From the NCBI RefSeq assembly GCF_027744825.2, contig NC_071345.1:8639501-8703500 (forward strand): a stretch of DNA of 64,000 nucleotides, read 5' to 3'. Under the pieces are notes generated by a model, which was not told where the DNA came from, ran no database searches, and was given only the letters and a program-made list of their open reading frames with translations. Below, piece by piece: positions 27,651-41,439 of this stretch (its first letter is position 1; the number at the start of each line of letters is the position of its first letter). The position numbers and the translations under genes are program-made. Origin of the DNA: Synchiropus splendidus (lineage: Eukaryota > Chordata > Actinopteri > Syngnathiformes > Callionymidae).

Positions 27651-28250
27651 GGAGACGCTGTTTTAGAATAAAGTTATGTATCAAAGTGAAAGGCGAACCA
27701 GAGGCTCTTCCCCTCGGTTCCTCAAATAGATCAAGCACTCTCTCAGTTCCAGTCTTTAGAAAGTCCAGCTGAATGTCCGCCTCTGGTTTTTGGAGACCCC
27801 GAGATGGAACCCAGGTCCGCCACCGACACCTCCGGGGGGAATCTCTGCCCGCAGCCGCGCGTCTTCTCCCGGTGAGCGCTCAGACTCGGGCGCGCAACAG
27901 GCGGAAAAGTTGCGAAAGAGACAACCGCAGCCACGAACGCTGTCCGAGGGGCGCTGAATGTCGAGGCAGGTGGATTCAAAAGCGGGACACGGTGTGACTT
28001 TGTGCTGCGACTCCGTCCAATAAAGCTCGCTAATATTTATGAGAAGTGTCAGGGGGAGGCCGGAGGGTGGAGATCTCCACTTCCTCCATCCACTTGGCTT
28101 TCCACTCCACAACTCCAGACTGACGTCACGGGGCGTGCGTGTGCGTGCGCTCAAGTCCCCCGACGCTGCCAAAAATGATACTAGCGCGATCGTTTTCTGG
28201 TGATTCTTCAGCTCTGCACGCACAATGAATAAACCTTGTCATGGTTTATG
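27651..28250 (-). promoter_or_regulatory. nr2e1 upstream/promoter region with CRE
   Basis: The 600 bp before the nr2e1 start are GC-rich compared with the flanks. A full CRE palindrome, TGACGTCA, is at 28121-28128. On the minus strand an inverted CCAAT box (plus ccaataaa near 28018) is next to an AT-rich CATAAATATTAG that could serve as a TATA-like element. The transcription start is not known. A long open frame here (27756-28223, minus) is a by-product of GC richness. Confidence 0.45.
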
Positions 28251-29186
28251 GAGATTCTGAGGGTTACGCATCATTCTTATGCCTTTATTTAAATAAATGT
28301 TTTAAAAACTCGTAACATCTAATAATGAAGTTTATCAAGAGCAACAGAAAATACTTTTCTTTTTGATTCATGGATATAATGTGCTTCATGAAGCCGGTGT
28401 TTGTATGAGTCAATGGAGATATCGATGCTGTGCGTGAAGGCAGGGTGAGGAGGAGATACTAGCTTGGCAGTGGCTCACTGGAACGAGCAAGAATGGAGGT
28501 ACGAGTTGTGACAGAGGGAGCAGGATCACAGTTTGAGCCCTCGTGCCCTGAACTCAATAAAAATCATAAATAAATAAATAATAGTTCAACTAAAATAGGT
28601 TCAGAAAGCAAGCAACATTATTAGCCAATACAGTTTTTAAGCATTTGGAGCACCAAAATCTATTTATCCATCACTACACGTACATTATTTTGTGGCATGA
28701 AGTTTATTTTTAACTCTGAAGAGAGGTGATGTTCACACCCTGAATGAGCTTTAACTAATGGAGCAGTCCCCATATTGTGGAGCACACATGATACCTGTTA
28801 ACAGTTGCATTTTCATTCCCTTTCTGTGGCAGCGTTATTAATTATATTTCATGAATGGGTGGGTAGTTTATGTAACCCAATTAAAATGGCCATCCGGTTT
28901 CACAAGCTTAAATTAAAGTGCTCTTTTATCAGCCATGAGTAACCCCAGCAATATCAATATAATATTGATTTGAACGCATTACCTCAGGTATTTAACATAG
29001 ATTAGAAACATTACATTTCGATATATTACATTGGTACCATGAACAATATCTGAATCAACAAATGAAGCTTACTTATAACATAGAATAAAATAATTTTCAA
29101 GACGTCTCCCGTCATGAACACAAACGCTGTATCAGGACCTGCGTGTAAATACATTGCTGCTTCACTCCGTCAGCACTTGTTGCTCT

Positions 29187-29191
29187 CCTCC

Positions 29192-29222
<31 letters not shown>

Positions 29223-29234
29223 CTTCTTCTTCCA
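29187..29234 (+). repeat. (TCC)n microsatellite
   Basis: A run of CTC/TCC triplets with a few interruptions. It produces a poly-serine open frame on the plus strand and a poly-glycine/arginine frame on the other, neither of which is a gene. Confidence 0.9.
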
Positions 29235-29444
29235 GGGAGTCCCGGGTGCAGACCTCGGGGGTCTCTCCAGCAGGGGTCCCGCTCACTGACACCCTGACCT
29301 TGACAGCTTGTGGTGCCTTCCCCGGGCAACTCCAGAAATCCATATTCTGTGTTTTTAATTGTGTTCATTCCCACGGTGCGCCGGGGCCATATGGACGCAC
29401 AAAGTGTCGATTTAAGCGGACCGGGGCGCGGCGGAGGGGCGGAG

Positions 29445-29469
29445 CTAATTTCAATTAGCCATTGTTGTC
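29445..29469. promoter_or_regulatory. Paired-type homeodomain palindrome next to a SOX site
   Basis: CTAATTTCAATTAG at 29445-29458 has perfect 6-bp inverted arms around a 2-bp centre, that is TAAT-N4-ATTA, a site for cooperative paired-class homeodomain dimers. It is followed without a gap by CCATTGTTGTC (29459-29469), containing the SOX core CATTGTT. The composite is about 1.8 kb upstream of the nr2e1 start. SOX2 and PAX6 are known to act in the same neural progenitors as NR2E1; binding here is inferred. Confidence 0.4.
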
Positions 29470-29723
29470 TCCAGCAAACTGCTTTTATCTGCAGACTAAC
29501 GAGCCGGAGGAGAAATCACGGCAGAAGCTTTTGATTTAACGCGCAGAGAAACACTGGCGCGCAACAGGAAGTCAGGTCTCTTCTCAAGACCTCATGGTGG
29601 AATATACCTCTCATTCCTAACAGGATTAGGTCCAATTAGTCACCATTAACGATTAAAAATGACACAATAAAGCTGATTTAAAGGCGCGCATTTTCACAGA
29701 TTAATATTTCCCAGATATTCCGG

Positions 29724-29752
29724 TGTGTGTGCGCGCGCGCGCGCGTGTGTGT
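29724..29752 (+). repeat. (GT)n(GC)n(GT)n dinucleotide tract
   Basis: Alternating purine-pyrimidine DNA, gtgtgtgt then gcgcgcgc then gtgtgtgt, which is the class of sequence that can adopt Z-DNA. It is about 2.1 kb upstream of nr2e1. Confidence 0.9.
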
Positions 29753-31379
29753 GGGTGGCTGCGGTGGCTCAGTGCTGAATGTTTGACATAATCTCCTTAA
29801 CTCGTCCTAATCCTCGTCATTCACTGATAGCCTTAACACAAATATCAGCAACATCATGGTTGCCCCGGTTGCCTTCTTTCACTTGCTGTGTGTCTTAGTG
29901 ACTCCCTTCGCTCCCAACAGTCAATGAAATGAGCGGAACAAAAGGAGGCAGTGGATTGTGTATCTGTTTCTGGACTGAAGGAAGATCCGCATCAGTATGC
30001 GGACACTTGAGACAATGGAGAGGAGAGACGGTGGCATCTTGAGATGGGATGAGGTAAATACAGACTGTGGAGAGGGGCTCCTCTCTGCCGAATAAAATTA
30101 GTTGCATGCAGAACTCGGGGTCCTTCGTTACAGCTGCTTTTCTGAACTCCAAAGGTCGGCTCTCTCTTTGTAACCAATACGGTTCTCTGCTCTTTTAACA
30201 ACCGAGTTTATGATGGCAAATACTCCAAAGTTTGTAACGTGTCAACAACATTGGAAAAGTCGCTAATAACCGTAAGAAATAAATAAAACATGAACATTAA
30301 ATAATCCACAAACACAATGTTGTTTCCATCAATTACTAATTTATTCCAAGAATTTCGAAGATAATTTGCAAATTTGAATATTAACTTTAATAAATGTGAT
30401 ACTATTTGGGGGTGATAGCAACAACCACTCAAACATATTTTATAAATAAGTCACTCAGTCAAGATATGTTTTTTAGTCTAGGGAAAGTCGACATTTTTGA
30501 CAGTCAAATATTTATTATTTTCTTTAGCGTAAATACATCTACCTCCATTAAGTATTTTTTAAATCGATATTTCTCTTTTATTTTTAGTTTTAGGCAATCA
30601 CTAGTATCACGATTATTAATAGGAATCTGCAGAAAAAGTATCCAAATTGTTAAGCAAATTTATAAAAGAAATATTTAAGCCCCTTTTTAGCTTGATTTAA
30701 AAATAGATAAAATTGAAAAACATATAAATAAAATAAAATTTAAAGTGTCTTCTGACTGCACCTCTTTAATATTGGAATTGTTTTGAGATACATTTAGACG
30801 TCACAATAAACTGAAGAACTCATCTCCAGCAGACTTATCTTCCATTTGGATGCTAAGGTGAGTTGATATATAGTTTGTCAACATCCCCAGACAAATGTCA
30901 GTTGTCTCCTCCTTCTTGATTTACCTCCAGAATTGGAGTGGGAGCATGGAGGCGTGAACTAATTAGCTTCAAGCAGAAGTCACCAAAGCAGCAGCAGCCA
31001 GATAAAGGCGCGAGCTGAAGCCAGCAAAGGCCAGAGCAGCCATGCGTCCTTTAAAAGCGACCCGATCACCTCAGTGCACCCAGGCTGCACTTAATCCATC
31101 TGGATAATAGTCCGGAAAACTGGTGCTTTAAAGGTGCAGTCAGAAGATTTTCAAGATTTCTCAAGACCTTTTTGGACTCCTTGAAATATCTTAGTGCAAC
31201 CAACCAACCAAACAGCAGCTTCCAGTCAGATAATGGTCCAAAATGTTCACTTAAAAGTGAATCCTAAAAAACAGCTTGGAGGTAAACAACAACTTTGATG
31301 GGAAGCCCAGCTTCAGCACCGTGGACAGTTCCACACCTGTTCAGTAACCTGTCCAGCTGCTGATTCATTTTCTTCCATC

Positions 31380-31540
31380 AATTGAGGTGCTGGATCCCAG
31401 CTTCTTGGGGTGAGAGCCAGGGGACACCCTGGACAAGCTGCCTGTCCATCACAGGACACGCGGATGCAGGCAAGCGCTCACACACACTTGCATCGAATCA
31501 TCAATTAGCCACTGTAGATTACATTCATTCATGCCTCGGA
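31380..31540 (+). repeat. Fish interspersed repeat (LINE/SINE-tail type)
   Basis: The segment includes gggtgagagccaggggacaccctggacaagctgcc and then tgtccatcacaggacac, the standard wording of an abundant teleost repeat. The 3' part is degenerate. Family assignment is from memory. Confidence 0.65.
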
Positions 31541-34500
31541 TGTCAATTTTCAGATCACTGAACATCACCTCTAAATCTTAGTCCATGGTTCTCAATGGGG
31601 AACTGATGGAATGCTTGAAGGGGCGTTTTTGACTCAATTGGAGATGTTCTTCTACTTGACAGTCCAAAGCACATGCAAAAGTAAACCAGCTCTCACGGAG
31701 ATGCCAACCAGGTGTTGTGTTCAGGTGCATTTAGGATTCTTGTATTAGTCACCACATCCTTAAGTGCCCATCCGTCACTCTGTCTTGTCCTGGACCACAA
31801 AAGTCTTGTGCTTGACTTTCAAGACAGACAGACTGACGCCTTGTTCCGTCCTTAATTTTAAAGCCTCCGTCCTGACTTTCCAGTCCGTCTGTACAGTCAG
31901 GTCTCACAGTCGCCTACATGGAGGTCTACATCACCAGTCATGTGTAAAGGTCCGACATTAGAAGTCTGGTTCTAGCCTCTGCTAAAGGCCCACCGTTCAC
32001 TGCTTGTGTCAGGACCGGGACGCACGTGTTCCTTGTCCCAACAGTGGGCCTCGAGGGACTTTGACCCCTCCGCCGTCGGAGGTGTTTACAGGTGTCATGG
32101 GGATGATCTCCCTCACTGTCATTCACGCAAGAAGACGTCTCCTCGGTACAGACAGAGCCAAACCCACAAGTCGGTGCAGTTGGACGCGCTGACAAATCTA
32201 TTTGGGGCAAATTGTCAGTGAGAAACTTCCGCTCGAACTGCCGTGGACAAAACTGGCTGTTGGGGAGAGCAAATCCCGCTGCATGAGGGTGGGGGACAAT
32301 GGGGGGCGAATGTGTTGATGTGCGGCCGGTGGCTGGGGAGGGACAATGGACGGATTAGTCAGTCCCCTGGCTGACTGATTTGAGATGGCTCCTCTCAGCC
32401 TCTCACCGTGGGGAGTCCCATTGTCCTGCCCCTGATTCCCACTTCTCACAAACTCCAAACAAAAGTCAATCTCTTTCTCAAGGGGGGGAAATATCGACCC
32501 GTGTTGCAGCCGGGGAAAGTGACTCAAAAACTTATTTGCTAGAGATGGCTGACTCTCAAACTGCCCGCACACTCTTTTTTTCATCCGCCGCTGGCGGATC
32601 GCGGGACCTTGAATGATCCCGGTTGTTGAGAGTGGAGTGGTCCCGGGGCACCTGTTGGAGGCTTAGAGGTCATTAATATTAAAATATACAGAGATGCCAT
32701 CACAGGCCGGTCTGAAATCGGTCTGATGTCGCCCCTGGGTTCCCTCGCTGGATGGACCTCTGCTTTCAGTCACTGGTGAAGAGGCTTCTTTTCTTTTTTT
32801 CTGTCTTCTCTCTTTCTTTATTCCCCGGCTGAAAAGACTCGTTAACAAATTATGACAGCTGAGCCGAGCGGCTTAGAGTGTTGACACTGTGAGGACCAAC
32901 ATGCGGGAGCCCAGAAGTCCCTGATGGGAGCTACAGTTCATTAAATATTCCGCCGCGCGTTGTGAAAGTGTCAGTGTTGAGAATGGAGAAGCAGGTGTCG
33001 ACTTTTGCCGGAGCTCCAGGTCGAAACACCAAGTCTTTTGAAATGCCTTTCTGATTCTGATTCTGAAATTAAATAAAGTTTACCTGATTTCTTCATGACA
33101 TTTGGTATGTATTAGCATGAAATATTTCCTCATATTTGCCACAAAAAAATGAAACACAAACTCCTATCACAAACTCTATGTTCTTGCAAGTGTACCCAAG
33201 ATGGGAGACATTTCTTCCCTCAATGTGAACTGTGGAAATCTTCTTTTCCCAGGTTGACAAATGCTCATTTGATCGTATTCTTTTATCCTTTTAATATCCT
33301 CCTCCATGACTGCCAAGGCATCAGGTCCAACAGCTGCACTGAAAACTACAAAAAACCAAATGTGTTGATGTTAGGTAATAACATCCGCTTGCCCTTCTTT
33401 CGTTGGATTCCCTTCCTTCTGCATCATCTTTTCTGTTTTTCATTGATCAGTTTTCAACATTTATAATCCCCACTTGCTAGAAAACCACCAGTCGAGTGGC
33501 AAAACTTTTGAGCCACATAAGGCAGGCTGCATTTAGATCCCTGTCCATGAGTTTGATGCTATAAACCTTGTATTACAGAGAGAACATAATCATCATCATC
33601 ACCATAACTTCAGAGATTATGTAAATTCTATCACAAATTCATCCTTTTTGCTTTATAATTCGGAATGATAATAGGTGTGAACATGGAAACACATTTGGAG
33701 TGGACAACTACTAACAACACAGTTTCCGATAAAGGTGTTAAAAGTTCACAAAGTTCACATTTGGACAGCCTGAATAAGAGATGATTGAAATTATGGTAAA
33801 AAAATAGGCCTTAAATAAGAAACATATAAACAAACAAAATAAAAATATTACGAGGTTGAGGAGAAAACATGAAATGGAATACAACTGTGTATCACGTGTT
33901 AGAAAACACATCAAGAGTTGGAAAACAAACAAACAAAAAGTTTGAAAGTTCCAGTGAGACTCAATCTGAGTGAGCGGCCGGCTGCCAGTCAGCAGCACAG
34001 GACAATAGGATGCTTGTGGCACCCGTTGCAGCGCCCAGCGTGTCTACATTACTGTCTTTAGAAAGTTTGGGGGCGAGCGGCGGCCGCGGCCGTCAGACAG
34101 ATTAACTCCAGAACAGCCGTCATGTGCTCTGAGCTTCACCTGGAGTCTCCCCGCCGCTCCCCTCACTCTCACTTCTGCCCTGACGTCGCCCCGCTGTCTC
34201 CACAGGTCAGGTTCAGCGGTCACGGTCTGGGGTCACCCCTCGTCATTAACCCCCCCCGGAGGAACTGTCATTGGACTCCTCACCCTCACTTTGGGGGTTC
34301 GAATAGACATGCAGACGCGCAGTCGTGAAGAGGCTTTGACCATGCGACCTTGTCTTGTTATGGCGGTTTAGATGTGACGTGTGAGATGGAGGGTTGAGTT
34401 CAGGGTCGATGAGCGTGTGGTTCTTTGAGCTACATTTATTATTTCAGCTCCGACTTTGGCCGACAGTGAGGAGCGCATCATCAGCACGCTGATAGGATGA

Positions 34501-37500
34501 CAGAGGCAGTCAATAGAATTGTAACACTATGGACTTTCCTGGATTCTTTTATCGCGTTTATTATAGCGCACCTCAACAACGCACTCTTTTTAGTGCTGAC
34601 GCTTCGCTGTTATGGTGTCATGGTTAGGATGGCGGCTCGGGCCAGGCAGACAGGAGACTTCACACTTTACCATTCTACTCTTATCTTGTGTTTCAAGAGT
34701 GTTAAGGTCAGATGAACTGATGTGCGAGTGATTCATACCAGGGCCCAAGTACATTTGTGCTAGAAACTGTTTTTAGCTTGCACATGTTTTACTGCTTTTA
34801 TATCAGATGCATCCAAAAGTTGGAAACAGTTCATTTCCCTTGATGGAAATGTGTTGTAGTTGGTCAGTGCTGTCGAGCAGAAAATCTGTCACAGCATCGT
34901 GGCTCACCTTTTCTCGACTGTTTATGTTAGCATATTTGCACATAGCCAAGTTTGTGGAATCAAATGTTTCCCCTCCAGCATGGTGTTCACAAGTTTCAGG
35001 GTGACTTGGTGCCAACAAGAGTGCACCGTGAGTGAAACTCATGACTTTATGAGGTGCCATATACTGTATGCCAAACCACATGAAGTTTCAAAAGTGAAAC
35101 ATCACTCAATGGCGACCAGCTGTCTTATTTATTGTTCTTCTTTAATGAGACATGCATCAAGAAATACTGTCGACAGCGAAACGGGATTCAGTGGAAACAC
35201 CACAACATGCGATGCAAACCTCCACTTGGCGATTGTCGATATTTGATGCCTCGGGAGCATCTGTGTTTCACTTTTAATCATTTCGTGTAATCGGTGAGCA
35301 TCTTCCAATGCTACTGAAGCTGGGTACTAGGGAGATGCTAGCTATCGTGGAGATGGTGACACGTATCATGTTAAAGCACAGGTCTGAGTGAAACACATTT
35401 TGTATTCCTTCCTATTCCTATTCACTGTTTTTTATTTATTTTTGTTATGGTTTAGCCACATCAACTAATGTTATTTTATTACTTCATTCCTTTTTTAAAT
35501 ATTGATCAATGAGTATTTATGCACCCATTATTTTTAATTTTATTTTTTAAAATTATATGACACCCCTGCTACTTAGTGATGAAAGGAAGGGACAGGTTTG
35601 TACGAGTGTGTCGAGGGGTTACTGTAATTACGACTTCACTACCAGTCGAAACATACTTTATCGTAAAAATTGGAGTTGTTTTAACTTGCATGAGAAGATG
35701 TAAAGAGTGTAGGGTCGTATTTTTGTAATAATCTGAACCCAGAATGAAAGCAGAGTCAAATGGACAAAAACAAGGAATGATGATTCGGCAGAATTCCAGG
35801 AGTGTATTTTCACCTCCTGAAATCCGCCACCGTCTTATCTACCGCCCACAATGAACGCCAGTCCAACACCCATGCCGTTCTTTCTTATTTTCCTTGACAT
35901 TCAGAAGCTAACCTGGAGGGTGACAGCGGCGGCGTAAGGTGCCTTTCAAAGAGCCGATGAGGCCAAAGAGTCTGCCATTGTTTTTCCTCATATTCAGCGG
36001 ACTCTCTCCATCATCCAGCCCACCTCCCAGCGCCTCGCCACTTTCCCATCCTCAAATTCCCTCGAAGTTCCAGACGGTCACAATGCCCAGATGCTGTCCT
36101 TTGGCTCTTCACTCCCCCCTCCACCCAGAGCTATCATTCATAACCTTTCTGTGGAGCTGCCAGTGAAAGAGGTGGGATAAGGGAGGACGAGGGGGAGCGC
36201 AGAGCAACATGGCAGCTTATTTAGAAGACTTCCTTTATTGGAACATGTGCAAGCAGTTCACGCACAAAGGACTTAAATAGGATATTTTCTGTTCCCTATA
36301 GTTGCTTTCCCCTTTTAAGTGCCGAGGCAAAAAAAGTAAGTTTACAACTCCCTCCTCAATGGGAGCTCTTCACTCTCAGGTTGCGGGGACCTGAGTGACC
36401 TGGGAAAGTTAATTAGGAGGCGAACAAAGAGCGAGCCGGAGCAGAATGCCTCGCCTCTCCTCCAGCCAAAGATGTCATCCATTAATTAGGAAAATCTTTA
36501 AGGTGGCCTCATTGAATTTACAGAAAGCCCTGTGGTTGGCGGGCAACAGTTTTTTGATCAGCCCCTGACTCAAACAATGCCTTTCTGGAGGTTAAAGGAG
36601 GAGAAGAAGGGAGGAGATTGGTGGCGGAGAGAAAGAGAGACGTATGGGCCGGCTGTGCGGTACAGTCTAATGGTGGGTCGGCTGCCGATTGTGACAGCTC
36701 GGATTCACATGGGTATGGGGGGCATAGTTTGGGGATGATGTCATGCAAAGGCAACCTGGGGGCTTGGGAAGTGAAGGAGGAGGGAGGGGGGCTGAGCTTG
36801 AGCCACAGGGGCCACTCAAAGTTAACATCGCTGCCTGCATCTGGGCCAAATCCTTTCTTCTGGCCCAGGAGAGCTTTTCCTGAGTGCCCGGCCCTCCAGC
36901 TCTCCTCCCACCGTCCCATTCACAAATCAGGGGATGGTCTTGAGCTAACTGCGTGCTAGCTCCCTAGCTATCTGCCCGGATGACGCGCAGCTGGGCTCTT
37001 GCTGTTAGCTGTTTGCCTTTCAGTACACGGTTCAAAAATGGGATGCAGGAATAAGCATTTTTACTGTCATCATTTGGATACGGCTTCAAAATTGTAATAA
37101 AAAATAGATTAGTTGTAATTTTAATTTCATCATTTTGACAAAAATTTAATAAAAATTCAAGGTTCATATTGTCATATGAACAGTAAAGAGACAATGATGT
37201 TCATACTCAACAAAGTATGAACATCACACATTTCAACAAATCTCTGAAAAGGTAATGGTATTTAAAGACTACAATATGATATTAAAAAAAAACATTTTAA
37301 AAGAAATGAAAAAAATAGTCAAAAAAGAAGACAATGCTAGAATAAGTAACTGTACTCTACTGGAAAACGAAATGACATGAATGAATGAATTTCATTGGCT
37401 ACTTTTGCCATTAAGATAATATATAATCTAATTGATAATGTACAGATTATTTATTTTGTTTTATTAAATAATATTTTATGCAATACATTTTCTTATGAAT

Positions 37501-39565
37501 CATCATCATTACATTGGTTACTTAAAAATAATAATAACAACAAATAATAATACTATTAATATTATCATATAATATTACCCTTTTATGATCCAGTTTAATA
37601 AAAATGTACTATTACTAAAATGTATTTAATAAAAAACAATTCTTTTGACAATAATAATAGATCATTTTATAGACTAATGTCATAGTAAAATTTTACTTTC
37701 TGCCACTTATTCCTCTTCAGGCAGTCCAAAGTCAGGCCCGGGGGCCATTTCCGAGCCCCTGTTATGTGGCCAAAAATCTCACTTAAACAAATGCATTTTG
37801 AACTTGTAAAATATAGTTTGTAACATCTAAATCTTGTGTACTCCTCTTTTACTGGGGGACTCAGAGGCTGCACACAGCTACAGTGCGAGCTGTCCAATGA
37901 CTTGTGTTTATGTTTCTTCACTGTTCCTTCACTGGAACTACACTATACTTTGAATAGCTGTCCGCTCGGTGTCGCTGGCCTTTTCGCCTATAGGACCATA
38001 AACCCATGTGCAGTCAATGGTCCTGATTATAATCACGGCATTCCGATTTAGATCCAGTGTTCAGGGGCAAAAGGAAAGCGGAGTCTGCTTGGTGACGAAG
38101 GTGCTGATGGAATAATGGCCTCTGGACAATGCTGCCGGATTAAATAATTTGCTTTCTGAACTTTTCCTGATTGCAACAATATAGTCAGACGTACAGAAGC
38201 AGAAAAAAGAAAAGAGAATTCATGTTAGAAAGAATCAATGGATGCATTTGTGAGATAAAATGAAATATGAACATATTATTTAAAAAGAAATGTAAAATAT
38301 TTAAAGAGTCACTTGACTTTGAAAGCAAATAAGTAAATGAAGTTTAAAATATATATATTATTTTCAATGTTAAATTTACTGAATGAACCTCCATGGTTGA
38401 CGGTGACAACAGACACTTCATGGAATAAACTTGCACGACAACCGCATGAGAGTGTTTGGGGCTTCACCAACAGTTACGGCAGCGACCTGTGGAAGGGCTG
38501 GTCAGTCATGTATTTGCAGTGTCTCCTCCAATCAGGGCTCTCTGCAGCTCCGTGAGAAGTTAATCTCTGTTGACGGTGTGTTGTGCACTCTTCCGCGGGC
38601 CAGTGGGGTCGGCTCTCTCCTGGACAGGCCGGTCCGCTCTCATATTGAGGAGGGGGATAATTACCAAACACGCAGCCGACAGCAGCGACACAAAAGCGGC
38701 TTTGACTTCCTCACTGCTGGGGTCGGTCCCCGCTCCCCGAGCCCCCAGACCACTTCTCATCACTCCTGTGAGGCCGAGACGTCTTGTTCCATAACAAGAC
38801 ACGAAACTGACTTCTTTCAGCTCCAGTGAACTGGACATAAACCCCGACTGACAACCTCCAGTGCCCAAACTGAACAGAGACAGGACGGGTGGGCCGGGAC
38901 AGAACAAGGGAGGAGAGGGGGGCGGCACAGGCCGCACCAAATAAAGTTGTTATTCGCTTTAATGGTGCAATTTTCGAGAAATAAGAGGACCGTAAGGTCA
39001 CTTTAAAGCTGGTGCGCCGGTGCCAGCTGTGACGCCCAGCATCTGTTTTCTGCAGGCTTTTGGGTGCCTCTCGGATGTTTGTGTGCTTTTTATGCCCCTC
39101 ATGGGCACATTTACGCGTCATTTGTCTCCACGGTTCTTTGGCAGCGTACAGCAATGAAAGCGCGACGTGCTGTAAATGTAATGGGCCGAGACTGATTGTT
39201 TGTGACAAGCAACAAAACACACCGTCCCTCCCCTCAAATTAGTCCCCCAGGAGGGGGGCAGGGTGAGGGGTTCATGCCCCATCAGACGCATGGACGGGAC
39301 AGCATGCCAGCAGATATAACATGGACACGCATGTGACTGTGTTCGCCGCGTGGAGATCTGTTGCTGAATAAAGGGAGTTCTTCTGAGCACAGGTGCCGAT
39401 GAATTCACTTGCGGTTGCTGTTATTGCCACCTGAACTGTCACCATCCTCCCGGGTCCATGTTCCACTGAACTTGCGCGTAAGTCAAAAGTATAATCCTAA
39501 TGAACAAAAAACAACGCACAAGACAAAAATGTCAGAGACAATGCCAGTTTTATAGTTTTACTCTG

Positions 39566-39641
39566 ACTCCAGGAGGGCCACATAAATACAGTCAAAGGGC
39601 CACGTTTGGCCCCTGGGCCGCACTTTGCCCATGTCTGCTGA
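39566..39641 (+). mobile_element. hAT-like transposon fragment
   Basis: A short piece reading gggccacgtttggcccc then tgggccgcactttgcccatg, the terminal-region wording common to many hAT-type non-autonomous elements in vertebrates. Only one end is visible, so boundaries and family are uncertain. Confidence 0.45.
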
Positions 39642-40420
39642 TATCAAGGATCACCCCAGACAGTCGTCTCTTCTTTACACACTCTGTCATCATCTCTCCA
39701 GCTGACACGTTGTTACCTAGGCCTCACATTTCCACCACAACCATCATCTTCCCGACCTTGTTCCTCATCCCATTTATCACAATGCTTCTTACGTTCTCCT
39801 TATATCTCAACATGCTGTTTTTGTTAGTCTCTTCTGTTCATTGTGTCACTGATTTGTAGTGAGAGTAAGGGGGAAGTGCAGGAGATGATGGAGAAAAGAG
39901 GAATGAAAGTCAACTGAAGTAACCAAGAGTGCATGCGAGTGAATGAGAGGAAGGGTCAGAATGGGGTAGCAGAACTAGAGATAGGCTTTTGGGGTCAGTC
40001 TACAAGGGTAATGGACAGATAACGGAGGTGAAGAAGAGAATGCAGATAGGGTGAACTAGGTGAAGATGACAGAAGAATGTTCGCAGAAGTTTTATATCTT
40101 CATGTGGAGACTGCCGTGATGTTTGGTTGAGAGCCTCAGGAGTTAGATGGAGATACTGAGGATGACTTGGCGAGTGACTAGAAAGGACAAGGTTAAAAAT
40201 GAGTATAAAAGAGGGATGTGTAATGGACCTGGGAGACAAAGCGAGGGAGGTCAGATGGTTTGGATGCAACCCAAGAACGTTGGAGATGAGGAGGAGGAAG
40301 ACAAATAATGAGGTTCGTGCAGGTGGTCAAAACAAGGAGGACAAGTGTGACTAGGGAGGATGACCAAGACAGTTAAAGGTGAAGGATATGACACTCAAAG
40401 AGTGTGCAGCAGTTGAGATC
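39640..40420 (+). mobile_element. Decayed RTE-like non-LTR retrotransposon fragment
   Basis: From about 39950 the plus strand reads like the 3' end of a fish RTE-type reverse-transcriptase frame: ggtcagtctacaagggtaatgg, gaagaagagaatgcagatagggtg, then a block similar to the 'GDKAREVRWFG' region (gagacaaagcgagggagg, tcagatggtttgg). Stops and frameshifts break every frame. The reading depends on remembered family wording. A second piece at about 41440-41660 repeats the ccaatggtttggacacttgg motif. Confidence 0.5.
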
Positions 40421-41360
40421 ATCTGAAGTTGTTTTACCTCCATGTATCCCATCTCTTCTTCATTATCATCACCACTCAAGGACATCTCCATCGAAACCAT
40501 CCTCACACCAAACCAGCGTAATCTGAGCAGTTAATCTCTCCAAGTGGAGCACTGTTCATCTCGCCTTTTGAAGTCCCTTCATTTAAACTCGACTCAGATC
40601 GGCTCTTTTCAAAGGAGCAGAATAGTCCAGCCTTGATCTGCGTCAATTGTCATCCCCGGGGCTCAGGGGCACTTCGGCGGCCAGTATAGCGGGCAAAGTC
40701 AGGGCTAATCCCCGCAGAAGAGGAGAATCACGGGAGAGGAGAAAAGCAACAATAACCAAGTCAAGCGTATAAAATGAAAGCGAAATCTCTATTATCACTC
40801 CCCGCGATTCCCAGCAAAGTGGTGAAAATCGGGGTCCGTTTGTGATTCGAGTCAGACGCGGAGGGAAGAATATGGGGGTCCCCGCGGGCTGGGAGACTCA
40901 CACGACGAAAAGGGCAATATTCGGGAGAAAAGAGGACGAAGAAAGCCCCTCTCCCATCGCGACATAACCATTAAATGCAGTCTGACTTTATGTTGTATAG
41001 AGATGGGGGGACAAGAAAGGAGGCACAGTTCTCCGATGAAAGAATGAGGTTTTGGTCGGATTAGGGACGGCCCGGAGGATGAAGAATAACTTCTGCATAA
41101 CTTTACAGCTATTTTCTCTCCCCACGCCAGGAGCCAGGTTTAAGGCTGGAGAGTTTTGAGTTAACCCTTTTGTGGTTGAGCACTTTCAGCCCCTGACAAC
41201 AGTTCAGATCAAATAAACATATTTCATGGTTAAGCAGTTTTGGCTGGGCGATAAGAAGATTTGGGGGCGCGAGTGGGCGGAGACCCCAGCTCCAACAGTG
41301 GAGGGAGGGTTCAGCTGAGTGGAGAAACGGCGACTGACACTTTTAGGGGTTTTATGCAAC
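40421..41360. other. Gene-free region, higher-complexity block
   Basis: No exon or known repeat was seen. About 40560-41020 is GC-richer and less repetitive than its flanks, with gtcatccccggggctcagg and an AATAACCATTAAATGCAG stretch, and is flanked by decayed LINE pieces. It is a candidate conserved non-coding element. Confidence 0.3.
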
Positions 41361-41439
41361 AAATAATGAAGTGTTGAAAATAAATGTCACGTCAACCCTG
41401 AGCTGCGGGTACTTGTACTGCGGCTGTGACTACTGATGG

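Larger units (their letters stand above)
28251..39550. other. Gene-free region upstream of nr2e1 (candidate regulatory landscape)
   Basis: I saw no protein-coding exon on either strand. The region mixes AT-rich low-complexity DNA (30220-30740, 37000-37680) with blocks of higher complexity that look like candidate conserved non-coding elements: about 28720-28940, 29390-29700, 30930-31120, 32840-33010, 36180-36500 and 38560-38730. Several hold TAAT/ATTA homeodomain cores. Developmental transcription-factor genes such as nr2e1 usually sit beside such deserts, but the function here is inference. Confidence 0.4.

Noticed and set aside
27756..28223. 155-codon minus-strand frame upstream of nr2e1
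   Set aside because: Lies in GC-rich promoter DNA where stops are rare; no homology and it overlaps the CRE region.
29114..29458. Poly-serine protein frame
   Set aside because: Comes from the (TCC)n microsatellite.
29724..29752. Functional Z-DNA element
   Set aside because: Only a dinucleotide tract is visible; no evidence of function beyond composition.
38711..39220. 169-codon minus-strand frame
   Set aside because: No motif, not in a plausible splice context, and overlapping frames are open on the other strand as well.
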